Shown: positions 6,249 through 12,069, counted from the first letter of the stretch. The stretch: 12,069 nt of DNA from Nitrososphaerota archaeon (GCA_028867235.1 JAGWGS010000022.1:1-12069), one strand, 5' to 3'. The notes: generated from the letters alone by a model not told the origin. Made by a program: numbers and translations.

Positions 6249-7094
6249 GTGTCTTACACTAAGAATGTAATAACATTGCATCCTGAGAACAGCATTCATG
6301 ATGCATTGTTTCTTATGAATAAAAATGACATAAAGAGAATTGTCATTGTAAGCAATGGTAATCCAGTTGGTATTGTAACTGAACGTGATGTGGGCAAGTT
6401 TTTGCAAAGCGATAAAACATCTAGAATGTTAAACCAAATACATCTTGATGAAATCATGAGTAGGAATCTCTTTACTATCTCAAAAGATCAAGATGAAATT
6501 CTAGTTCAATGTGCTATACGTATGGATGCATTTCAAATAAGTTCTATTGTTGTAGTGGATGACGAAAAACTAGAAGGAATTGTTACAAAATCTGATTTGG
6601 TCAAAAATTTTTCAAAATTATTTACTGGTTTGTACAAGGTTAAAGATTATATGAATACAAACATAATCACATGTAGAAAATCTGATTCACTGTTATTTGC
6701 TCTTAACATGTTAAACAGAAACAAGATATCAAGACTTGTTGTTACTGATAATGATGGAAAACCAGTTGGCATAATTAGCTATGATACATTCTTGCAAAAC
6801 AGTTCTTATTTTAAATCTGGAAAAGAAAATACAAGAGAATATCTTTTACCAAAAACCTCTGCAAGGGGATTGTCTGTAAATGATGTTGTTGGCAATGAGC
6901 TTCTGACAATAGGGTATAATGATGATCTTGCAAAAGCAGCAAAACTAATGTCTGAATACAAAATAAGTGGAATACCTGTAGTAAATGAAAACGGAGATCT
7001 GGAGGGAGTAGTTACTGCTACTGATATGGTGCGGGCATATCATGAAGTAAAAGTACATGCTGTAATTCAAAGAAATGATCCTCATTTTATGTAA
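6249..7094 (+). CDS. Four-CBS-domain protein (tandem Bateman modules)
   Basis: This 281-residue protein consists of four CBS domains and little else. Each shows the typical end motif: GIVTERD (41-47), GIVTKSD (110-116), GIISYDT (174-180) and GVVTATD (253-259). CBS pairs form Bateman modules that usually bind AMP, ADP, ATP or S-adenosylmethionine and act as energy or ligand sensors. No catalytic or DNA-binding domain is attached, so it would act on a partner. The third domain has lost the usual T-x-x-D ending (SYDTF), so that site may be altered. The GTG at 6249 is the only standard start in frame after the in-frame TAA at 6213; the upstream ATGs (6223, 6226, 6241) are in other frames. A perfect hairpin lies just after its stop codon. 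Confidence 0.9.
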   Translation: MSYTKNVITLHPENSIHDALFLMNKNDIKRIVIVSNGNPVGIVTERDVGKFLQSDKTSRMLNQIHLDEIMSRNLFTISKDQDEILVQCAIRMDAFQISSIVVVDDEKLEGIVTKSDLVKNFSKLFTGLYKVKDYMNTNIITCRKSDSLLFALNMLNRNKISRLVVTDNDGKPVGIISYDTFLQNSSYFKSGKENTREYLLPKTSARGLSVNDVVGNELLTIGYNDDLAKAAKLMSEYKISGIPVVNENGDLEGVVTATDMVRAYHEVKVHAVIQRNDPHFM

Positions 7095-7097
7095 CAT

Positions 7098-7118
7098 CTA
7101 GAAAAACTCTTTTTCTAG
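7098..7118 (+). terminator. Perfect 9-bp hairpin with T-run after the four-CBS gene
   Basis: CTAGAAAAA (7098-7106) and TTTTTCTAG (7110-7118) pair completely around a 3-nt loop, starting 3 bp after the stop codon at 7094. The right arm carries five T residues, the usual archaeal termination signal. The dehydrogenase starts 18 bp further on and has no clear TATA box of its own at the expected distance, so partial read-through or attenuation is possible. Confidence 0.5.
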
Positions 7119-7136
7119 GGTCTGTATTCTAGTTAT

Positions 7137-8027
7137 ATGATTTCCATAATTGGTGCTGGCAAGGTAGGTTCTGCAATTGGATTTCTTTTAGCTTCTGCAT
7201 CTCTTGATGACATTGTTCTAGTAAATAGGAACAAGAATAAGGCTGTAGGTGAAGCACTTGATATTGTAAATGTAGTACCAAAAAATTCTACAATATCTAT
7301 TACTGGTACAGATGACTATGAATACATTGAAGGATCTCAAGTTGTTGTAATCACTGTAAATGCAGGAAAAATAGTCACTGACAGAACTGATTTGATACAG
7401 TATAATATTCCAATAATAAAAGACATATCAAAAAAGATTGAAAGATATGCCAGCAATGCCAAAGTTATTGTGATTACAAATCCTGTGGATGTTATTACAT
7501 ATTGCATTTTACAAGAAAGTGGATTATCTGCAAAAAATGTAATTGGAATGGGCTCTAGTCTAGATTCTGATAGATTCAGATATGTTATATCGAAAACACT
7601 ACACACAAACCAATCTGGAATTGAATCTATTGTATTAGGGGAGCATGGAAATTCGATGGTTCCAATATTTTCAACTGCTAAACTTGATGGAAAAGCAATA
7701 CATTTTGATAAAAACCAAATGGTTGACATTACAAGTACAGTTAGAAATTATTGGAAACCTCTAACAGAATTAAAGGGTGCGTCTGTCTTTGGTGCTGCAA
7801 AACATTCCTATGATATAGTAAAAGCTATAATAAAAAATGAATCACTAGAAATACCATCATCTGTGATGTTACATGGGGAATATGGTATATCAGATGTATG
7901 TATGGGAGTTCCACTGGTAATAGATAAGAATGGCGCATCAATTAAGGAAATTGATCTTGACGACTCTGAACATGATCTACTTGTTAAATCATCAGATGTA
8001 ATAAAAAAGAACGTGAAAAAAATCTAA
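7137..8027 (+). CDS. Malate/lactate dehydrogenase family protein with an atypical active-site loop
   Basis: This is an NAD(P)-dependent 2-hydroxyacid dehydrogenase of the LDH-like malate dehydrogenase family; malate/oxaloacetate is the most likely pair in this type of organism. Seen are the dinucleotide loop GAGKVG (6-11), ITNPVD (113-118), LDSDRFR (142-148; the Asp and Arg that assist catalysis and bind the acid) and GEHGNSMVP (168-176; catalytic His170). Two oddities stand out. The residue after the second strand, usually an acidic residue that selects NAD, is Asn30 followed by Arg31, which suggests NADP(H). The mobile loop is short: AGKIVTDRTDL (76-86) keeps Arg83 but lacks about three residues, including the position that separates malate (Arg) from lactate (Gln) enzymes. 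Its 296 residues are a little short for the family. It converges with Hsp20 with a 5-bp gap. Confidence 0.85.
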   Translation: MISIIGAGKVGSAIGFLLASASLDDIVLVNRNKNKAVGEALDIVNVVPKNSTISITGTDDYEYIEGSQVVVITVNAGKIVTDRTDLIQYNIPIIKDISKKIERYASNAKVIVITNPVDVITYCILQESGLSAKNVIGMGSSLDSDRFRYVISKTLHTNQSGIESIVLGEHGNSMVPIFSTAKLDGKAIHFDKNQMVDITSTVRNYWKPLTELKGASVFGAAKHSYDIVKAIIKNESLEIPSSVMLHGEYGISDVCMGVPLVIDKNGASIKEIDLDDSEHDLLVKSSDVIKKNVKKI

Positions 8028-8032
8028 AAGAA

Positions 8033-8521
8033 TTATTGTACTGAGATTGACGAACCTTTTGATTTGGGTGTAGGTGTAATCTTTGGAATCTCTATATTTA
8101 AGATTCCATTATTCATCTTTGCTTTTGCCTTTGATGATGACACTTTCTCAGGCAAAGACAATGTCCTGTAATATGATGTCTCTCTTCTTTCCTTTCGTAC
8201 ATAATTCTTCTTTTTCTCATCTGTCTCTTCTTTATGTTGTGCTGAAACCTCTACTACATTCTCAGTTATGTTCAATTTGATTTCGTCTTTTTGGATGCCT
8301 GGTATGTTTGCATTGATTATGAATCTATCTCCTTCATCTATTATGTCGCATGACATTACAGATGTGGGAAAAGATGGGATGCCTATATGTGGAAACATGG
8401 ATAGCGAACGCTCAAAATCTCTTCTAAAGTTGTCAAAAACTCTGTCCATTTCCAACCAGCCATCTTTCCAATATGGAGAAATCTCATTGGAGACTTCTGA
8501 TTTTTTCTGTGGCTTGTCCAT
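8033..8521 (-). CDS. hsp20: Small heat-shock protein (Hsp20/alpha-crystallin family)
   Basis: This 162-residue chaperone would bind unfolding proteins without using ATP and form oligomers in the cytoplasm. The alpha-crystallin domain covers about residues 56-150. It starts CDIIDEGDRFIINANIPG (58-75), which includes the usual N.PG turn, continues with the strand VVEVSAQHKEE (89-99), then ERRETSYYRTLSLPEKV (111-127), and ends with the diagnostic KAKMNNGILNIEIPK (133-147). A C-terminal I-x-V (ISV, 159-161) fits the motif that links dimers. The N-terminal region contains aromatic residues (W18, W22, F29, F32). The ATG has a TATA-like TAAAATAG about 27 bp upstream on the minus strand (8545-8552) and the shared inverted repeat beyond it. 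A palindrome GAATATATTC (8525-8534) lies 3 bp before the ATG. Confidence 0.95.
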   Translation of the reverse strand: MDKPQKKSEVSNEISPYWKDGWLEMDRVFDNFRRDFERSLSMFPHIGIPSFPTSVMSCDIIDEGDRFIINANIPGIQKDEIKLNITENVVEVSAQHKEETDEKKKNYVRKERRETSYYRTLSLPEKVSSSKAKAKMNNGILNIEIPKITPTPKSKGSSISVQ

Positions 8522-8524
8522 TTG

Positions 8525-8534
8525 GAATATATTC
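8525..8534. promoter_or_regulatory. Palindrome GAATATATTC just upstream of hsp20
   Basis: This 10-bp perfect palindrome lies 3 bp before the hsp20 ATG, where the RNA polymerase initiation complex would sit in a leaderless promoter. A repressor bound here would block initiation. It is AT-rich, so chance is not excluded. Confidence 0.25.
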
Positions 8535-8544
8535 TTACAAAAAT

Positions 8545-8552
8545 CTATTTTA
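8545..8552 (-). promoter_or_regulatory. TATA-like box for hsp20
   Basis: On the minus strand TAAAATAG is centred 27-28 bp before the hsp20 ATG at 8521, predicting a leaderless transcript. Confidence 0.5.
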
Positions 8553-8565
8553 GTACTAGACTAGT

Positions 8566-8581
8566 TTATCATATCTGATAA
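8566..8581. promoter_or_regulatory. Inverted repeat operator, site B, between hsp20 and a CBS gene
   Basis: TTATCA-TATC-TGATAA has 6-bp perfect arms and a 4-bp spacer. It lies in the divergent spacer, 44 bp before the hsp20 start and 50 bp before the CBS start at 8632, so one site could serve both genes. It is 13 bp upstream of the hsp20 TATA-like box. The core and spacing are the same as at 4479-4496 and 10903-10922. Confidence 0.6.
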
Positions 8582-8608
8582 TCATTTTTGAAAATTGTAA
8601 AAGTGCTC

Positions 8609-8616
8609 TTATTTAT
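8609..8616 (+). promoter_or_regulatory. TATA-like box for the second four-CBS gene
   Basis: TTATTTAT is centred about 20 bp before the ATG at 8632, slightly closer than usual. It would match better with a start at the in-frame TTG at 8638 (third codon), so the exact N-terminus is uncertain by two residues. Confidence 0.35.
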
Positions 8617-8631
8617 TACTGATTTGTTCAT

Positions 8632-9498
8632 ATGTTATTGAAATTAAAAAATTCTGATATTAGCCAAATAATGAAACGGGCTGTGGTGATATCTCTTAAA
8701 ACTTCACTTCTTGATGCACGATCTACATTGCTACGACACAGAATAGGTCGGCTTGTCGTAACTGAAAATGAAAAACCCATAGGAATCATAACTGAAAAAG
8801 ATTTAGTTCGATCGATATACCGCATGGACAATAAATCGATTGAAAACATACAAGTAAGTGACGCAATGACAAAAAAGCTTGTTACTGTTACTGAAGATTC
8901 TACCATACATGATTGTGCAAGATTGATGTTGAATCACAAGATAAGCTCGATAATTGTATTAAAAAAAGGCTCAAGTTTGTTTGGAATAATAACAAAAACT
9001 GATATGGCCTCGGTATTTCTGACCCAGGCAGCAGAATCTATTTCTATATCAAAAGTTATGACAAAACCTGTAATCACTGTAAAAACAGCCGATTCTCTTT
9101 TGTATGTCGAAAGTGTGCTAATGAAAAATAAAATATCTCGTGTGGTAGTAAGTCGAAATAGAAAGCCAGTTGGAATAATTACACATCGTGATTTTATTCC
9201 TGCGAAAATTCCTCTGTGGTTGCGGCAATCTGGTGATCCTACAGAAATAGAAAATTATCAGATGGCAGAAAAACCATATGAGTTTAAATCAAACCAATTA
9301 AGTTATCTTGGTACTTTTATTGCTGCAGATATCATGACTCCTAATCCAATCACTGTTGATGTAAAAGAAGATGTATCTGAAGCATCATTGCTAATGATAC
9401 GTAATGGAATAAGTGGTCTTCCAGTAGTGCAAAAATCATTACTTGTAGGTATAATAACTAAAACTGATATAGTAAAGGCAATATCTTTAGGTAATTAG
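8632..9498 (+). CDS. Four-CBS-domain protein (tandem Bateman modules)
   Basis: This 288-residue protein again has four CBS domains with clear end motifs: GIITEKD (51-57), GIITKTD (118-124), GIITHRD (181-187) and GIITKTD (273-279). The first three are tightly spaced. Between the third and fourth is a linker of about 40 residues (190-229) containing IPLWLRQSGDP and aromatic residues; the protein at 6249 has a shorter gap in the same place. All four keep the Thr/His-x-Asp ending expected for binding a ribose-phosphate ligand, so ligand binding looks less degenerate than in the other four-CBS protein. No effector domain is attached. It probably forms an operon with the two-CBS gene 8 bp downstream and shares a divergent spacer with hsp20. 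Confidence 0.9.
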   Translation: MLLKLKNSDISQIMKRAVVISLKTSLLDARSTLLRHRIGRLVVTENEKPIGIITEKDLVRSIYRMDNKSIENIQVSDAMTKKLVTVTEDSTIHDCARLMLNHKISSIIVLKKGSSLFGIITKTDMASVFLTQAAESISISKVMTKPVITVKTADSLLYVESVLMKNKISRVVVSRNRKPVGIITHRDFIPAKIPLWLRQSGDPTEIENYQMAEKPYEFKSNQLSYLGTFIAADIMTPNPITVDVKEDVSEASLLMIRNGISGLPVVQKSLLVGIITKTDIVKAISLGN

Positions 9499-9506
9499 AG
9501 CAAAAC

Positions 9507-9941
9507 ATGACAGAACTAGTTCATAATATAATGAAAAAACAGGTAGTTACAGTAGATTCCTCCATGTCTGTAAAAGATGCTGCAAAAATTATGGAAGATA
9601 CAGGTGTAGGATGTGTTATTGTGATGGAACAAAATGTTGCAATTGGAATATTGACTGAGAGGGATTTTGTACGAAGGATAGTAGCTCATGCAAAACCCTT
9701 GTCTACTTTTGTAAAAGATGTAATGTCATCACCTCTCATTGTGATTAATCCTGATGAAAGTGTGTGGGAATTAGCTGAAATCATGAAACTTAGAAGAATT
9801 CACAAGGTTCCTGTTGTGCATGACAATAGATTAGTTGGGATTGTAACTACGACTGATCTCACAAAATTATGTAGTGCAGGTTCTGACTCTGAAATGCGTC
9901 GAGTTGCTGATCAAATTCTTTTGCGAATGAAGAAATCTTAA
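9507..9941 (+). CDS. Two-CBS-domain protein
   Basis: One Bateman module of 144 residues: CBS 1 from IMKKQVVTVD to GILTERD (8-53), CBS 2 from VMSSPLIVIN to GIVTTTD (72-117), then a basic helical tail (MRRVADQILLRMKKS, 130-144) that could make contacts with a partner. Pairs of this kind usually dimerise and bind adenosine nucleotides. The ATG lies 8 bp after the stop of the four-CBS gene and has no promoter of its own, so both are made from one transcript. It converges with the minus-strand membrane protein, leaving a 23-bp gap with no evident hairpin. Confidence 0.9.
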   Translation: MTELVHNIMKKQVVTVDSSMSVKDAAKIMEDTGVGCVIVMEQNVAIGILTERDFVRRIVAHAKPLSTFVKDVMSSPLIVINPDESVWELAEIMKLRRIHKVPVVHDNRLVGIVTTTDLTKLCSAGSDSEMRRVADQILLRMKKS

Positions 9942-9964
9942 AGACATGATCTGAAAATATACTA

Positions 9965-10402
9965 TTACTTCCTTAATCTGTAAAATACATAAATCAAAAT
10001 AAATGGTATAGTTCCTAATACAAATGAAATTGTAATATTTTCTACCAGCGATCTTGTTGCAAGTTGTAATCCTAAAAATAATGTAATCATTGCAGGGATC
10101 AATCCAAACAATGTAAAGCGATGGCTTCGTTCCTTGAACTTGTCAAAATCAAGGTATGGATATTCTAGGTGATGATAAATTACAGGCATTATGAACAGTA
10201 CTGCCGATATGGTGATAGAAAATAATGATATCAAAAGTATGATCTTGTCTATAAAAATAAAATTTTTTGGGGGATTGATTGCAATGTTCAACAAGAATCC
10301 AAACAGAAATGCAGAAAAGGTCGTTAAAATAGCATTTTCTCTTAATACTGAACCATAATCTGGGGACAGCTTATCTTTTCGTCTATCTTCATTTTCTCCC
10401 AT
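9965..10402 (-). CDS. Four-helix membrane protein resembling DUF6328
   Basis: This small membrane protein has four predicted membrane segments, near residues 23-43, 49-76, 96-117 and 122-142. The N-terminal tail is charged and soluble. The second segment ends in FIMPVIYHHLEYP, with a proline and a His-His pair at the membrane edge, and ERSHRF follows before the third segment. This is the pattern I associate with the uncharacterised DUF6328 family; the match is from memory and moderate. Its start is 12 bp after the stop of the CBS gene upstream on the minus strand (6 bp if the in-frame GTG at 10408 is used), so the two are almost certainly co-transcribed. A CBS pair made with a membrane protein suggests a regulator-target relation, which is inference. 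Confidence 0.8.
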   Translation of the reverse strand: MGENEDRRKDKLSPDYGSVLRENAILTTFSAFLFGFLLNIAINPPKNFIFIDKIILLISLFSITISAVLFIMPVIYHHLEYPYLDFDKFKERSHRFTLFGLIPAMITLFLGLQLATRSLVENITISFVLGTIPFILIYVFYRLRK

Positions 10403-10414
10403 GTACACAATATG

Positions 10415-10864
10415 TTATCTATCCCAATATTCATGTTCTTCGAATAGACTCTCGTATAGATCCTTTTTGTATTCTGGTGAATCCGTAACTAGTGTATTGA
10501 GATATTTTAGAAAATCTGTTATGGTGATTATTCCCACCGGATGTGCATTATCCATTACTACTACATGTCTAATTTTGTTCTCAAGCATAGTCTGTGCTAC
10601 ATCATCTGCACTTGAAACTATTGAAACTGTGATAAATGGTGAAGACATTATATGTGATGGACTCATATCTGATGCCTTTTTATTCTGTGAAATGATTTTT
10701 GATAGATAATCTCTCTCAGTGATTATTCCACATGGTCTATCATCTTTGGTTAAAACAATGCAACTGATGTTATTCTTGTTCATTATTTTTGCAATTTCGG
10801 TTGTAGATGAACTAGTCTCTATCATAATTACTTTTTTTGACATAATGTCGCGTGCAGTTGTCAT
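10415..10864 (-). CDS. Two-CBS-domain protein, first gene of an operon with a membrane protein
   Basis: One Bateman module: CBS 1 spans ARDIMSKKVIMIE to GIITERD (4-53) and CBS 2 HIMSSPFITVS to GIITITD (71-117). An acidic, aromatic tail follows (about 118-149: SPEYKKDLYESLFEEHEYWDR), unlike the basic tail of the protein at 9507. The adenosine-nucleotide-binding signature T-x-(R/T)-D is kept in both domains. The ATG at 10864 has a strong minus-strand TATA box, TTTTATAT (10885-10892), 24-25 bp upstream, and the best copy of the shared inverted repeat (10903-10922) just beyond. It is divergent from the UspA gene at 10989. Confidence 0.92.
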   Translation of the reverse strand: MTTARDIMSKKVIMIETSSSTTEIAKIMNKNNISCIVLTKDDRPCGIITERDYLSKIISQNKKASDMSPSHIMSSPFITVSIVSSADDVAQTMLENKIRHVVVMDNAHPVGIITITDFLKYLNTLVTDSPEYKKDLYESLFEEHEYWDR

Positions 10865-10884
10865 GAGAAATCTTACTTATCTTG

Positions 10885-10892
10885 ATATAAAA
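10885..10892 (-). promoter_or_regulatory. TATA box for the CBS/membrane-protein operon
   Basis: TTTTATAT on the minus strand is centred 24-25 bp before the ATG at 10864, and no Shine-Dalgarno precedes that ATG: a good leaderless promoter. Confidence 0.6.
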
Positions 10893-10902
10893 TCACTGGC
10901 AA

Positions 10903-10922
10903 AATTATCATATTTGATAATT
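10903..10922. promoter_or_regulatory. Inverted repeat operator, site C (best copy)
   Basis: AATTATCA (10903-10910) and TGATAATT (10915-10922) form perfect 8-bp arms around TATT. The site is 10 bp upstream of the TATA box of the minus-strand CBS gene; its core lies 40 bp before that gene's start. It shares its core and spacing with the sites at 4479 and 8566. Confidence 0.65.
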
Positions 10923-10927
10923 GAATA

Positions 10928-10943
10928 AAATCAGTCCTGATAA
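10928..10943. promoter_or_regulatory. Degenerate inverted repeat, site D, before the first UspA gene
   Basis: AAATCA-GTCC-TGATAA keeps one full arm and the inner four bases of the other (ATCA/TGAT), with the same 4-bp spacer. It ends 45 bp before the ATG at 10989 and 12 bp before the TATA box, the same geometry as the strong copies. Confidence 0.4.
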
Positions 10944-10955
10944 TGTATACATTCA

Positions 10956-10964
10956 TTAAAATAT
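10956..10964 (+). promoter_or_regulatory. TATA box for the first UspA gene
   Basis: TTAAAATAT is centred 29 bp before the ATG at 10989, and no Shine-Dalgarno is present, so a leaderless transcript is expected. Confidence 0.55.
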
Positions 10965-10988
10965 CGTTGTGACTAGATTCTACTGTAA

Positions 10989-11435
10989 ATGGTTATACGA
11001 AATATCCTAGTACCATATGATGGTACTGCCTTGTCTAAAAAAGCCTTGGAACTGGCAAAGGATATGGCTAGAAACTTTACGGCAGATCTAACTATCTTGA
11101 TGGTAATCCCTGTTTACTATCCCATAAGTGATTCTGTATTCTCTGGTGCTGCCGTCATGAATTATCAAGAAATTGTAAAAACTCTGACTCAACAAGGAGA
11201 AAGGGAGCTTACTAAAGTTGTGGAAAAATGCAGGCAAGAAGGAACCAAAACATCGTATAAGATTGTTCATGATGATGTATCTAATGCAATATTAAAACAT
11301 GCAAAAAAATCAAAAACTGATATGATAATCATGGGAAGTAGAAGGCTCACCGGAGTAGATTCTATAAAGCGTCTTGGGAGTACTGCAAGACATGTCTCAG
11401 AACATGCTCAGTGTCCAGTAACTATCGTACACTGA
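10989..11435 (+). CDS. Universal stress protein (UspA family)
   Basis: A single UspA domain of 148 residues in the cytoplasm. It starts with the strand NILVPYDGTALSKKAL (5-20; Asp11 is the usual adenine-contact residue), continues with ADLTILMVIPVY (32-43), a variable middle helix, and ends with SKTDMIIMGSRRL (108-120) and LGSTARHVSEHAQCPVTIVH. The ATP-binding motif of the family is G-2x-G-9x-G-(S/T). Here the first Gly (116) and the final Gly-Ser (130-131) are kept, but the middle Gly is Arg119 and the loop is one residue longer, so nucleotide binding may be weak or altered. It has its own leaderless promoter and is divergent from the CBS/membrane-protein operon. Confidence 0.93.
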   Translation: MVIRNILVPYDGTALSKKALELAKDMARNFTADLTILMVIPVYYPISDSVFSGAAVMNYQEIVKTLTQQGERELTKVVEKCRQEGTKTSYKIVHDDVSNAILKHAKKSKTDMIIMGSRRLTGVDSIKRLGSTARHVSEHAQCPVTIVH

Positions 11436-11444
11436 AACCGGTTT
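11435..11444. other. Palindrome AAACCGGTTT after the first UspA gene
   Basis: A 10-bp perfect palindrome that begins on the last base of the UspA stop codon and directly touches the TGATAA half-site of the next promoter. It may be a short terminator (it is followed by another T) or part of an operator for the second UspA gene. Confidence 0.3.
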
Positions 11445-11450
11445 TGATAA
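11445..11450 (+). promoter_or_regulatory. TGATAA half-site before the second UspA gene
   Basis: TGATAA lies 42 bp before the ATG at 11493 and 10 bp before the TATA-like box, the same placement as in the full inverted repeats. The left arm is not conserved. Confidence 0.3.
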
Positions 11451-11460
11451 TTGTGAGAGC

Positions 11461-11470
11461 TATTAATATT
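11461..11470 (+). promoter_or_regulatory. TATA-like box for the second UspA gene
   Basis: TATTAATATT is centred 27-28 bp before the ATG at 11493. No Shine-Dalgarno is visible, so a leaderless start is likely. Confidence 0.55.
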
Positions 11471-11492
11471 CTTCAATGTTCTGTGGTATTCT

Positions 11493-11918
11493 ATGAAACA
11501 AAAAATTAGCAAGATCTTGGTTGCACTTGATGGCTCTGAAAGATCATTTAAGGGTCTACGCGAAGCGATATATCTTGCAAGACAATGCGGTTCTACTATA
11601 ACAGGTCTGTGTGTGACTCCGTATTACACAATAAGTCTTGGACCGTTACTTACATCCTTGAAGAATCAGTCATTGAAGGAAGCAAAACAATTCATGGCTG
11701 ATGCCAAAAAACTTTGTGCCCAAAATGGCATTGTGTTTCACGAGAAAATAATATACGGTACGGAATCATGGCAAATTACCGAATATGCTTCATATAGAAA
11801 ATTTGATCTAATTGTTATTGCTTCTCGTGGACGTGGTACAATGAAAAGTGCCTTCCTTGGAAGTGTAGCAAATGATGTTGTACACAAGTCCAAAATACCT
11901 GTATTGGTAGTCAAGTAG
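11493..11918 (+). CDS. Universal stress protein (UspA family)
   Basis: A second single-domain UspA protein of 141 residues. It begins SKILVALDGSERSFKGLREA (6-25; Asp13 in the adenine pocket), has GSTITGLCVTPYY (33-45), a helix rich in Lys, and ends FDLIVIASRGRGTMKSAFLGSV (104-125) and IPVLVVK. The nucleotide motif reads A110-2x-G113-9x-G123-S124, that is, the family pattern with only the first Gly changed to Ala, so ATP binding is more likely here than in the neighbouring UspA. The two proteins differ a good deal, so they are not a recent duplication; each has its own promoter. A hairpin follows the stop codon directly. Confidence 0.93.
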   Translation: MKQKISKILVALDGSERSFKGLREAIYLARQCGSTITGLCVTPYYTISLGPLLTSLKNQSLKEAKQFMADAKKLCAQNGIVFHEKIIYGTESWQITEYASYRKFDLIVIASRGRGTMKSAFLGSVANDVVHKSKIPVLVVK

Positions 11919-11935
11919 CTTCAAGGCAATTGAAG
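11919..11935 (+). terminator. Hairpin after the second UspA gene
   Basis: CTTCAA (11919-11924) and TTGAAG (11930-11935) pair around GGCAA directly after the stop codon and are followed by TTTATTAT. This is a likely terminator. The rest, to the right edge, holds no convincing gene. An ATG at 12046 opens an 8-codon frame that runs off the window and may or may not be a gene start. Confidence 0.4.
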
Positions 11936-12069
11936 TTTATTATCATGAATTACAGTTTTGATATGTTATGCCAAACTCATATTTTGCAATTGCACCTTTT
12001 TTAGTAGATACACTGCAGTTAGCATAATCTTATTACATTGCTATTATGTACTGTAACAAGATGGTTGTT

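Noticed and set aside
6241..6270. ATG at 6241 as the start of the CBS gene
   Set aside because: It is in another frame and reaches a stop after nine codons; the CBS reading frame begins at the GTG at 6249.
12046..12069. Start of a new gene at the right edge (MYCNKMVV...)
   Set aside because: Only eight codons are visible and the TATA-like sequence before it is weak, so it cannot be supported.
1..12069. CRISPR array, integrase, plasmid origin or phage genes
   Set aside because: No regularly spaced direct repeats and no such genes were seen. Composition is even across the window apart from the small island near 3000.

Overview
The window looks like a stretch of chromosome from an ammonia-oxidising-type archaeon (Nitrososphaeria/Thaumarchaeota, most like the Nitrosopumilales). 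This is inferred from several things seen together: low GC, a TATA-like box about 26-30 bp in front of many start codons with no Shine-Dalgarno (leaderless style), a secreted protein carrying the VPxW(V/F)K..A.(W/F)(W/Y) helical repeat common in these archaea, a stand-alone Lrp/AsnC effector domain, and many CBS-domain and UspA proteins. I have run no database search, so the taxon is an inference.

Layout. Positions 1-146 hold the C-terminal end of an unrecognised gene. Positions 217-2887 form a probable operon: an ABC ATPase, a permease that is an internal duplication of two permease units, and a 75-residue AsnC-type ligand-sensing domain. No substrate-binding protein is visible. Positions 2888-3067 are a convergent intergenic region with a GC-rich, foldable island. 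Positions 3068-4210 (minus) encode a secreted two-repeat protein with a possible amidotransferase-like C-terminal domain. After a 327-bp divergent spacer come a small conserved-looking unknown gene (4538), a fusion of an ATP-cone with a PD-(D/E)XK nuclease (4905), a winged-helix regulator (5817), a four-CBS protein (6249), an unusual malate/lactate-type dehydrogenase (7137), and a convergent small heat-shock protein (8521, minus). The right third is a stress-type cluster: a four-CBS protein (8632), a two-CBS protein (9507), a minus-strand pair of a two-CBS protein (10864) and a membrane protein resembling DUF6328, and two UspA proteins (10989, 11493).

How the genes may work together. The most notable signal is an inverted repeat, TTATCA-N4-TGATAA, present as three strong copies (4479-4496, 8566-8581, 10903-10922). 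One degenerate copy (10928-10943) and two half-sites (6193-6198, 11445-11450) occur as well. Each lies 40-50 bp before a start codon, mostly 10-20 bp upstream of a TATA-like box. The genes marked this way are the small unknown gene, the two four-CBS proteins, Hsp20, the two-CBS/membrane operon and both UspA genes. I interpret this as a local stress or energy-status regulon whose regulator is not identified. Four proteins carry twelve CBS domains, which usually bind adenosine nucleotides; UspA proteins and the ATP-cone may also bind ATP. The region therefore reads as a nucleotide- or energy-sensing neighbourhood.
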